A DNA stretch of 34,563 nt from the NCBI GenBank assembly GCA_021814565.1, contig JAKAIC010000011.1, positions 1-34,563 of the forward strand, given 5' to 3'. Each line of letters begins with the position of its first letter. Position 1 is the first letter of the stretch. The translations under genes were made by a program, and so were the position numbers. The stretch comes from Actinomycetes bacterium. GTDB lineage: Bacteria; Actinomycetota; Actinomycetes; S36-B12; UBA5976. Positions 19,430 to 26,268 of this stretch are shown piece by piece. Under the pieces are notes generated by a model. That model did no database searches. It had not been told where the DNA came from and worked only from the letters and a program-made list of their open reading frames with translations.

Positions 19430-21123
19430 GCGTGCACCGCCTTGGCCGCGAAGCGACGTTCGGCCTGCTCGTAAGCGGCCACGAAGTTCTTGCCGTTGGC
19501 CGACCAGGTGCGCTCGCGCCGAACCCAGGCGGCCGCATTGCGTATGCGTTGCTGGGTGCCTGCCTCATCGTTGAGGCAGTGCGCGGCGACCCGCGCCAGA
19601 TCATCGGCATCCTCCGCCTTGTAGGTGCGCCCGCGGGGTTCCTGTTCGTCCTCCACGATCTCCACCAGGGCCGGCAGATCGGATACGAGCAGAGGGATGT
19701 CCATGGCCATGGCCTCGAAGGGCTTCATGGGTGAGACCAGGCGACCGGCACGTTCGTTGGTGCGCGGCACCACGAATAGGTCGATCTGTGCGTAGTAGTG
19801 GGACACCTGCTCGAAGGGAATGGAGCCGGTGAAGACCACGTCGTCGCTCACACCGAGTTTGCGGGCCAGAGCCTCCAGCTCGGGCTTGCGCGCACCGTCA
19901 CCGACCAGCAGCGCCTTGGCTGGAATGCCCATCTGCTTGAGCAGAGGCACGGCCTTGATCATGGCCTCCTGGCCTTCACGCGGATGCGAGAGGTTGCTGA
20001 CGTAACCGATGACCTTGCTGCCAGTGAGGCCCAACTTTGCGCGCAGATCCTCATCGCGCACCTCGGGGGAGAAGCGATCGATGTCGACGGCATTGGGGAT
20101 TCCTGTCACCTTGTCGGTCGGGACGTGATGCTGCTCGACAATCTCGTCACGCATGGGCCCCGACAGTGTGACGACGTAGTCGGCTGCCGCCATGCAGCGG
20201 CCCTCCGTGGCGTGGCGCTGATGGAAGTAGGGCGCCGACTCCATATAACGCTTGTCGCTCGTCCATGTGGTCTCGAAGAACGACCGCACCTCGTACATCC
20301 ACGGGATGCCGTACCACTCCGCAACAGCTCGGCCCACGAGTGCCGTCTCGAAGCCGCGATGACCGGAGCCGATGTGCAGCACCGTGGGGCGGAACTCCAG
20401 CACGAACCTGGCCAGCGCGGTGGCGGAGAGGTCGAGGTATTCATTGACCGCCATGCCTGAGAGATGCGCGTTCGGCAGCAGGTGCTTGTAGGTGATGTCG
20501 TCGACCGTCACCTCATCGGGTGCGTTCTGCACCTTGATGACGGCGGGGAAACCGGGCATGGTCACCGCCACCACCTCGGTACCGGTGCCCTTGACCGCGC
20601 GCAGCGTTTCGTGGCTGCGGGTGCAGAAGCCGTTATGGAGGTAGGGCGCCGACTCCTTGGCCAGGTACAGGACTCGTCGTTCCGACGGTCGCTCGATCAG
20701 TTCCGGGCGCTTGAGGCCGACCGCGGGCAACCAGGCGGGATGCACTTCCACCACCCGGCCGCGCAGGGATTCTGCACGCTTGATGTCATTGGGCTGGCGG
20801 CTGATGCGGGCCAGTCGATCGGCCAACAGGTAGGCGGCGTCGAAGTCGCCGATCTTGCCGTAGGCGCTCACCAGCACCCGGGCGCTGCGGGCCAGTGGAT
20901 ACTCACGCTGCACGTGCGGAGCCAGGACGCGGATGACGCCCTCCCAGTTCTCCCGCTGCACCTGCCGACGCGCCATGGCCAGCCGGGGCAGGCCGACTAC
21001 AACCCGGAAGGCGTTGGTGAAGGTGCGGGCGATGGACGGCCAGGCCTGCCGGAAGAGCCGCACCCGGGGATCGGTCCTGATCCGCTCCAGCAGCGCCGTC
21101 CATGTGGCCCTGAGTCGGCGCAT
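19426..21123 (-). CDS. GT4 glycosyltransferase with N-terminal helical extension
   Basis: This 565-residue protein is longer than a plain GT4 (about 370-400). Residues about 1-140 form a basic, helical, TPR-like region (NWEGVIRVLAPHVQREYPLARSARVLVSAYGKIGDFDAAYLLADRL). The GT-B fold then starts at RRVLYLAKESAPYLHNGFCTRSHETLRAV, with the donor half containing IPNAVDIDRFSPE, GYVSNLSHPREGQEAMIKAV and VVPRTNERAGRLVSPMKPFEAMAMDIPLLVSDLPALVE. The last segment keeps the EX7E-like motif. Start: ATG 21123 with a strong Shine-Dalgarno GGAGGT seven bases upstream. It heads the leftward glycosyltransferase set and is divergent from orn. The helical extension may bind a partner or a growing glycan; that is a guess. 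Confidence 0.87.
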   Translation of the reverse strand: MRRLRATWTALLERIRTDPRVRLFRQAWPSIARTFTNAFRVVVGLPRLAMARRQVQRENWEGVIRVLAPHVQREYPLARSARVLVSAYGKIGDFDAAYLLADRLARISRQPNDIKRAESLRGRVVEVHPAWLPAVGLKRPELIERPSERRVLYLAKESAPYLHNGFCTRSHETLRAVKGTGTEVVAVTMPGFPAVIKVQNAPDEVTVDDITYKHLLPNAHLSGMAVNEYLDLSATALARFVLEFRPTVLHIGSGHRGFETALVGRAVAEWYGIPWMYEVRSFFETTWTSDKRYMESAPYFHQRHATEGRCMAAADYVVTLSGPMRDEIVEQHHVPTDKVTGIPNAVDIDRFSPEVRDEDLRAKLGLTGSKVIGYVSNLSHPREGQEAMIKAVPLLKQMGIPAKALLVGDGARKPELEALARKLGVSDDVVFTGSIPFEQVSHYYAQIDLFVVPRTNERAGRLVSPMKPFEAMAMDIPLLVSDLPALVEIVEDEQEPRGRTYKAEDADDLARVAAHCLNDEAGTQQRIRNAAAWVRRERTWSANGKNFVAAYEQAERRFAAKAVHA

Positions 21124-21182
21124 GCGCCTGACCTCCTCGATCCCTGGAGCGCGCCCGTGCCAATGCCCGCGCGATATGCCCG

Positions 21183-21188
21183 TAGCCT
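21183..21188 (+). promoter_or_regulatory. possible -10 box (TAGCCT) for orn
   Basis: TAGCCT lies 67 bases upstream of the orn start in the 132-bp gap between the divergent glycosyltransferase and orn genes. The hexamer matches other -10 boxes in the window. No -35 is apparent, so this is tentative. Confidence 0.3.
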
Positions 21189-21255
21189 ATTTCCCGCGAG
21201 CGTCGAAAGGCGCTCATCAGCGGACTCCCGCGGCAGTGGCCGGGGAAGGGACATC

Positions 21256-21909
21256 ATGACTGACCTCAACGAGAGCTTCGACGAGAACGCCTGGGCGGCC
21301 AACCGTCCGCAGGAGCGCCTGGTCTGGATCGACTGCGAGATGACGGGCCTGGACGTCGAGAACGACGTGCTGGTGGAGATTGCGGTCATTGTCACCGAGG
21401 CCGATCTGACTCCACTCGACGACGGAATCGACATCGTCATCAAGACCACGCCCGAAAAGCTGGCAGGCATGGACCCCTTCGTGGTGAACATGCATAGCGA
21501 GTCCGGACTGCTGCCCCTGATCCCCGAAGGTGAGGAGCTTTCGGCGGCCGAACAGCGGGTGCTGGATTACGTGAAGCAGCATGTGCCCGAAGCCCGCAAG
21601 GCGCCGCTGGCAGGGTCGTCGGTGTACGTCGATCGCATGTACCTGGCGCGCTACATGCCGCAGCTTGACGCCCACCTGCACTACAGACTGGTCGACGTGT
21701 CGACGGTCAAGGAGCTCACGCGCCGCTGGTACCCGCGCGTGTACTTCAACTCCCCCAAGAAGGTTGGCGGCCACCGCGCGCTCGGCGACATCCTCGACTC
21801 CATACGCGAGCTGCGCTACTACCGCTCCATGGTGTTCGCGACCCAGCCGGGCCCCGACACTGCCGCCGCCAAGGCCGCCAGCAGCAACTTCACCGGCACC
21901 GGCAAGTAG
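21256..21909 (+). CDS. orn: oligoribonuclease
   Basis: This 217-residue protein is a DEDDh 3'-5' exoribonuclease that degrades 2-5 nt RNA fragments, including pGpG from cyclic-di-GMP breakdown. That connects it loosely to the two GGDEF genes upstream. The four acidic residues are in place: WIDCEMTGLD (Asp and Glu), YVDRMYLARYMP and HRALGDILDS with the catalytic His. The segment LVDVSTVKELTRRWYP is typical of Orn. The ATG at 21256 follows a weak GAAGGGA Shine-Dalgarno; the frame is open far upstream, but the added part is not Orn-like and lies opposite the glycosyltransferase gene. The C-terminus has a low-complexity Ala/Ser tail. Transcription probably ends at the hairpin repeat 14 bases later. 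Confidence 0.95.
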   Translation: MTDLNESFDENAWAANRPQERLVWIDCEMTGLDVENDVLVEIAVIVTEADLTPLDDGIDIVIKTTPEKLAGMDPFVVNMHSESGLLPLIPEGEELSAAEQRVLDYVKQHVPEARKAPLAGSSVYVDRMYLARYMPQLDAHLHYRLVDVSTVKELTRRWYPRVYFNSPKKVGGHRALGDILDSIRELRYYRSMVFATQPGPDTAAAKAASSNFTGTGK

Positions 21910-21922
21910 CCGCTCTGACGCT

Positions 21923-21980
21923 CAGAAGGCGTATCCGGGCTGCTCAAGCAGCCGGGATACGCCTTCTGGCTTCCGAAGTG
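21923..21980. repeat. 58-bp hairpin repeat, copy 1
   Basis: These 58 bases are identical to 22984-23041. The first 46 (21923-21968) form an inverted repeat with 22-base arms, one mismatch and a CA loop (arm start CAGAAGGCGTATCC). It lies between the convergent ends of orn and the DUF559-like gene, so it can act as a bidirectional terminator, although no U-tract follows. Confidence 0.9.
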
Positions 21981-21984
21981 CGAG

Positions 21985-22863
21985 TCATACCCGCTTGCCC
22001 CGCCGGTCCTGGAGCGCCGTGCGCAGTCCCGCGAGCCACACACCATGCTGCGGATAGACGTCCTTCCACGTCCAACGATGGAGCAGCCACCCAGCTGCCT
22101 GCAATGCGGCCTGTCTCCGCTTCTCCAGGAAGATGGCCCGACGGGCATCGTCAGCGTCACCGTATTTAGCCATTCCGTCCGCCTCGCCCAGCACCCCGGC
22201 ATGCGGCCAGGCAAAGTCGGCACGCAGATTCAGGCCCTGTGCCCTCACGACCAGCTGGACCGTGGGTCGGGGAAGCCCACCGTCGATCATGAGCCCACGG
22301 CTCCAGGACTCGAAGGCGGATTCTGAGCGAGCATCCGCTTCTTCCACGGCTCGACGCAGTGACTTCACGCCGGGCCAGCCCTGCATGCGGTCAACCGTCG
22401 CAAGCAATTCCTCACGCTGAACCCCGTTGGCCAAGGCGCTGTCGAAGCAGATGAGCGCGCCCGCGAGGCCCTGCCAACGTGCCAGTTGCACGGCCGTCCA
22501 GGCCGCGTTGTGCACTGCGAGTCCGCGCAGGTTCACGATTACCTCGTCGGGAGGCCGGCGGCGTCCGTCCACGCGCAGATGCGACGGGTGTGGTTGGGGA
22601 GGGGTGCGAATTCCGTGCAATGCGGCGGCGCCCAGCAAGGGCACCACGGCCCGCCCATCCGCCACTTCCGCACTGGCATAGATGGCCCGTGTCACAGGAT
22701 CTGCGGCAATGGATGCGGCTGCGTACAGCCCGTACTGCATGACCTTGACCTCACCCCTCGCCAGCCAGCCCCGCAGTTCGGCGACGCTGAATCCGGCGGC
22801 AAGCAATGAACTGCGGGTGAAGGGAACGGACAAGGTGCACTCGCGTGCCGGTCTTCTAGGCAT
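21985..22863 (-). CDS. AbiEi/DUF559-type protein with Vsr-like endonuclease fold
   Basis: This protein of about 292 residues belongs to a class often found in many copies in actinomycetes. An N-terminal winged-helix-like part (SSLLAAGFSVAELRGWLARGEVKVMQYGLYAAA) resembles AbiEi antitoxin N-domains. The C-terminal part resembles DUF559/Vsr PD-(D/E)XK nucleases: SESAFESWSRGLMIDGGLPRPTVQ, then RADFAWPHAGVLGEADGMAKY, with the Asp and the ExxxxxK pattern kept. The role is unknown; it may be a nuclease or a regulator. The start is uncertain: ATG 22863 (TTCAAT six bases upstream resembles a leaderless -10), GTG 22929 or TTG 22833. No cognate toxin is adjacent. It is flanked on both sides by identical hairpin repeats, which makes a cassette-like unit. 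Confidence 0.72.
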   Translation of the reverse strand: MPRRPARECTLSVPFTRSSLLAAGFSVAELRGWLARGEVKVMQYGLYAAASIAADPVTRAIYASAEVADGRAVVPLLGAAALHGIRTPPQPHPSHLRVDGRRRPPDEVIVNLRGLAVHNAAWTAVQLARWQGLAGALICFDSALANGVQREELLATVDRMQGWPGVKSLRRAVEEADARSESAFESWSRGLMIDGGLPRPTVQLVVRAQGLNLRADFAWPHAGVLGEADGMAKYGDADDARRAIFLEKRRQAALQAAGWLLHRWTWKDVYPQHGVWLAGLRTALQDRRGKRV

Positions 22864-22973
22864 GAAGGGATTGAAGTTCAGCCCACGGCTCAGCGGGCTG
22901 TGGATTGCGAGCGTGCGACGAACGGCCACAGGAGGCCAATAGCGCGAGCCAGCGGGACCATCGTCGACATCTG

Positions 22974-23041
22974 CTTCGGAAGCCAGAAGGCGTATCCGGG
23001 CTGCTCAAGCAGCCGGGATACGCCTTCTGGCTTCCGAAGTG
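22974..23041. repeat. 58-bp hairpin repeat, copy 2, extended to a 66-bp palindrome
   Basis: Bases 22984-23041 repeat 21923-21980 exactly. Here the left flank adds CTTCGGAAGC, so 22974-23039 is one long inverted repeat: two 32-base arms with a single C/G mismatch and a two-base CA loop. It lies 14 bases beyond the stop of the leftward fadB/J-like gene and can terminate that operon. Confidence 0.92.
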
Positions 23042-23054
23042 TGGTGGGTCGGAG

Positions 23055-25091
23055 TCAGCGGCCGACCCCGAAGGGCTTGCCGTTCACGCGCGTGCTCACC
23101 CCTGCGTAGTCGAGGTAGGCGCAGATACCACCCAGGGCAAAGGGCCAGCCGGCACCGATGATCATGGCCAGGTCGATCTGCGACGCATCCTCCACCATGC
23201 GCTCGTCGAGCATGATGCCGATCTCCTGGGCCAGCGCGCTCTCCACTACCGCGCGTGCCTGATCGGCCGTCATGCCCGAGCCGCCTTTGGCCAGGGCAGC
23301 CACCTCCGGCGGGAAGGCGCCCTTGGCATCGAGCGTTTTGACGCCGAGCGCCACCACCTCGTGCAGGAACTTGGAGACCGGGAAGCGCTCCGGGTACTCC
23401 TCGTGCATGGTGCTGTTGAGGTGCAACGCCACCTGGGCACCCACGAGATCGAGTAGCTGGAAGGCATTCATGGGCAGGCCCAGGCGATCGCTGGCATGCA
23501 TGACCGCGTCCAACGAGACGCCGTCATCGATGAGCCCGAACAACACCGAAAGTTGGCGCAGCAGCAGGCGATTGACGATGAAGCCACGCGTATCCGCGCT
23601 GCGTACCGGCGTCTTCCGCAGCTGGCCCGCAAAGGCGAAGGCACTGGCGATGGCGCGGTCATCGGTGTGCGCCGAGGGGATGATCTCCACCAACGGCATA
23701 CGTGCCACCGGGTTGAAGAAGTGCATGCCCACGACGCGCTCGGGGTGCCGCATGCCCTCGCTCATGCCACCAATGGAGAGCCCTGAGGTGTTGGTGACGA
23801 TGAGGCAGGTATCGGCAACCACATCCTCCAGCCGCTGGAAGACATCGCGCTTGACCGATAGTTCCTCGAACACCGCTTCGATTACGTAATCGCAGGCAGC
23901 AAGGGTGGGCAGTGCATCGGAAACGGTGATGAGGCCGGCGTAGCGACGAGCCTGCGCCTCCGTCCACTTGCCGCGCTTGACCTCGGCAGTCGCCAGTTCC
24001 GCGATGCGACCCCGCGTCAGTTCCGCACGTTCGGCACTCACCTCCACCATGGCCACGGGCAACTTGGTCTTGGAAGCGAAGAGCATGGCAATTTGGCTGG
24101 CCATCAATCCACCACCCACGATGCCGATGCGCGTCACTGGCGTCGGATCGACACCCTCGGGGACGCCGAGGGGCTTCTTGCCCCGACGTGTCACCAGGTT
24201 GAAGGCGTAGACGCTGGCCTGCAACTCCGGAGAGCCCAGACAGGCGACGAGTGCGTCGTCCTCGGCCTCGAAACCTTCATCGCGGGTGCGGGTTCGCGCC
24301 GCCTCGATGAGCTCGATGGCACGCGCCGGCGCGGGGAAGGCGTCATGGGTCCGGGCTGCCACGAAACTGCGGGCCTTGGCTATCGCAGCCTCCCACTCCT
24401 CCGCGGTCCACTCACGGCGTTCAATCACCGTCTCGCCGGTGAGCAGCGAATGGGCCCAGGCGATGCCATCGGCGACGAAGGTCGCATCGGGCAGCACCAT
24501 GTCCACCAAGCCCAGCTCAGCAGCGTCCTTCACCGTCAACATCCGGTTGTTGGACAAGGGGTTTTCAACGATCACCTTGACGGCTCCGGCCGGCCCGATG
24601 AGCCGCGGCAGCAGGTAGGCGCCGCCCCATCCGGGGATGAGGCCCAGATGCACTTCGGGCAAGGCATAGGGACCGCCTGCGCGACTGGAGGCGCGGTAGG
24701 TGCAGTGCAGCGCGATCTCCAGACCGCCACCGACGGCGATGCCGTTCAGTAGGGCGAAGGTGGGGAACGGCAACTCGGCCAGACGTCGGTAGGTGGCGTG
24801 ACCGCGTTCGGCAACCTGACGGGGACTGAGCCCACTCGTCATGATGCCCCCTGGACCCAGGTCAGCACCGGCGCTGAAGGAGTACGGCTTGCTTGTGATG
24901 AGCAGGGCCTTGAGCTCCTGCCCTTCGATCTCGTCCAGCGCCGAGGCCAGCGAGTCGAGCCCGCCAGGACCGAAGGTATTGGGACGCTTGGGATCGGCGC
25001 CATTGTCCAATGTGAGCAGCGCAGCTCTGCCCAATCCATCGGGGAAATCGAAGTAGCGAACCAATGACCTGGTGACGACTTCACTGCTCAT
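23055..25091 (-). CDS. fadJ: bifunctional enoyl-CoA hydratase / 3-hydroxyacyl-CoA dehydrogenase (FadB/FadJ type)
   Basis: This 678-residue protein is the alpha-type multifunctional enzyme of beta-oxidation. The N-terminal crotonase domain has LLNGIAVGGGLEIALHCTYR and LPEVHLGLIPGWGGAYLLPRL, both catalytic glutamates present. The central NAD-binding domain starts TRIGIVGGGLMASQIAMLFASKT and carries HFFNPVARMPLVEIIPS. The C-terminal 3HCDH domains follow (GFIVNRLLLRQLSVLF). It hydrates trans-2-enoyl-CoA and oxidises the L-3-hydroxyacyl-CoA, feeding the thiolase encoded just upstream. Start: ATG 25091 overlaps the thiolase stop (ATGA); the frame is open 16 codons further, but those lie inside the thiolase gene. 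It is the last gene of a three-gene operon and ends at the palindromic repeat. Confidence 0.92.
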   Translation of the reverse strand: MSSEVVTRSLVRYFDFPDGLGRAALLTLDNGADPKRPNTFGPGGLDSLASALDEIEGQELKALLITSKPYSFSAGADLGPGGIMTSGLSPRQVAERGHATYRRLAELPFPTFALLNGIAVGGGLEIALHCTYRASSRAGGPYALPEVHLGLIPGWGGAYLLPRLIGPAGAVKVIVENPLSNNRMLTVKDAAELGLVDMVLPDATFVADGIAWAHSLLTGETVIERREWTAEEWEAAIAKARSFVAARTHDAFPAPARAIELIEAARTRTRDEGFEAEDDALVACLGSPELQASVYAFNLVTRRGKKPLGVPEGVDPTPVTRIGIVGGGLMASQIAMLFASKTKLPVAMVEVSAERAELTRGRIAELATAEVKRGKWTEAQARRYAGLITVSDALPTLAACDYVIEAVFEELSVKRDVFQRLEDVVADTCLIVTNTSGLSIGGMSEGMRHPERVVGMHFFNPVARMPLVEIIPSAHTDDRAIASAFAFAGQLRKTPVRSADTRGFIVNRLLLRQLSVLFGLIDDGVSLDAVMHASDRLGLPMNAFQLLDLVGAQVALHLNSTMHEEYPERFPVSKFLHEVVALGVKTLDAKGAFPPEVAALAKGGSGMTADQARAVVESALAQEIGIMLDERMVEDASQIDLAMIIGAGWPFALGGICAYLDYAGVSTRVNGKPFGVGR

Positions 25092-26260
25092 CGCACGTTC
25101 TCCCAAATGACGCTTGCACCCATACCCAGGCCCACACACATCGTGGTCAATCCATAGCGTGCATCGGGGTGGGACCCGAAGTACTCCACCATGTTCGCCA
25201 TCAAGCGCACGCCACTCGAGGCCAAAGGGTGTCCGACGGCGATGGCGCCACCGTAGGGGTTCACATGCGGCGCGTCATCCGCGATGCCGAAGTGCTCGAG
25301 GAAAGCCAATACCTGCACGGCAAACGCCTCGTTGATCTCGATCACCGCCATGTCATCGATGGTGAGACCAGCCTTGGCAAGTGCCTTGATGGTTGAGGGC
25401 ACGGGGCCGTAGCCCATGATCTCGGGCTCCACCCCCACGAAGGCGTAGGCAAGCATGCGGGCACGGCCCTTGAGTCCCAGCGCTGCCGCCTTGTCCGCAC
25501 TCATGAGCAGAGCGGCAGTGGCACCGTCGTTGAGCCCCGCCGCATTCCCAGCAGTGACGCGGCCGTTGGGACGGAAGGGGGTCTTGAGCCCGGCCAGCGC
25601 CTGCAGCGAGGTGTCGGGTCGCGGCGGTTCATCCTTGGTAATGAGTGTCCAGGCACCTTCCGGGTCGCGCGCGGCGAAGGGCAGCAACTGCATGCTGAAG
25701 CGCTCCTCTGCATACGCAGCCGCGGTGCGCTGCTGCGAACGCAGGGCGAAGGCATCCGTGCGCTCGCGCGTGATGCTCGGCAGGCGATCGTGCAGGTTCT
25801 CGGCGGTGGCACCCATGTTCAGCGCATCCGGCGCCACCAGGCGCTCCACCAGAAAACGTGGGTTCACGTCGAAGTTGGAGCCAATGGGGTGACGGCCCAT
25901 GTGTTCGACGCCGCCGGCGATACCGATATCGATCATGCCCACCGCGATTTCCGATGCGATCTGGGTTGCCGCCGTCATCGCTCCGGAGCACATGCGATCT
26001 ACCGCGTAGCCGGGCACCGTGTTGGGAAGCCCTGCCAGCAGGCCGATGGAGCGGCCCAGCGTGACGCCCTGATCCCCGGTCTGCGAGGTGGCGGCGATAC
26101 CGATGTCCTCGACCAGGGCGGGATCCAACGAGTTGCGCTCGAGCAGCGCCTTCACCACGGCCACACCGAGATCATCGGCACGCGTCTGCGCGTACACGCC
26201 ACCGGCTTTTCCGAAGGGCACGCGAACGGCGTCGACGAGCACCACGTCATGCAACGACAT
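25088..26260 (-). CDS. fadA: acetyl-CoA acyltransferase (3-ketoacyl-CoA thiolase)
   Basis: This 390-residue thiolase has the nucleophilic Cys in DRMCSGAMTAATQIASE, NEAFAVQVLAFLE, NPYGGAIAVGHPLASSGVR (His) and the second Cys in TMCVGLGMGASVIWE. It cleaves 3-ketoacyl-CoA with CoA to acetyl-CoA and a shortened acyl-CoA. Two ATGs are adjacent (26263, 26260). The Shine-Dalgarno AGGAG is only two bases from the first and five from the second, so 26260 is preferred. It lies eight bases after the acyl-CoA dehydrogenase stop and overlaps the fadJ-like gene by four bases. Confidence 0.94.
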   Translation of the reverse strand: MSLHDVVLVDAVRVPFGKAGGVYAQTRADDLGVAVVKALLERNSLDPALVEDIGIAATSQTGDQGVTLGRSIGLLAGLPNTVPGYAVDRMCSGAMTAATQIASEIAVGMIDIGIAGGVEHMGRHPIGSNFDVNPRFLVERLVAPDALNMGATAENLHDRLPSITRERTDAFALRSQQRTAAAYAEERFSMQLLPFAARDPEGAWTLITKDEPPRPDTSLQALAGLKTPFRPNGRVTAGNAAGLNDGATAALLMSADKAAALGLKGRARMLAYAFVGVEPEIMGYGPVPSTIKALAKAGLTIDDMAVIEINEAFAVQVLAFLEHFGIADDAPHVNPYGGAIAVGHPLASSGVRLMANMVEYFGSHPDARYGLTTMCVGLGMGASVIWENVR

Positions 26261-26268
26261 CATGGCTC

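Noticed and set aside
20464-21255. Open frame extending orn upstream by about 260 codons
   Set aside because: It lies opposite the glycosyltransferase gene, has no family resemblance, and Orn has a normal start and length from ATG 21256.
21985-22863. AbiEi-like gene as half of a type IV toxin-antitoxin system
   Set aside because: No AbiEii-type nucleotidyltransferase toxin is adjacent; the C-terminus looks like a DUF559/Vsr nuclease instead.
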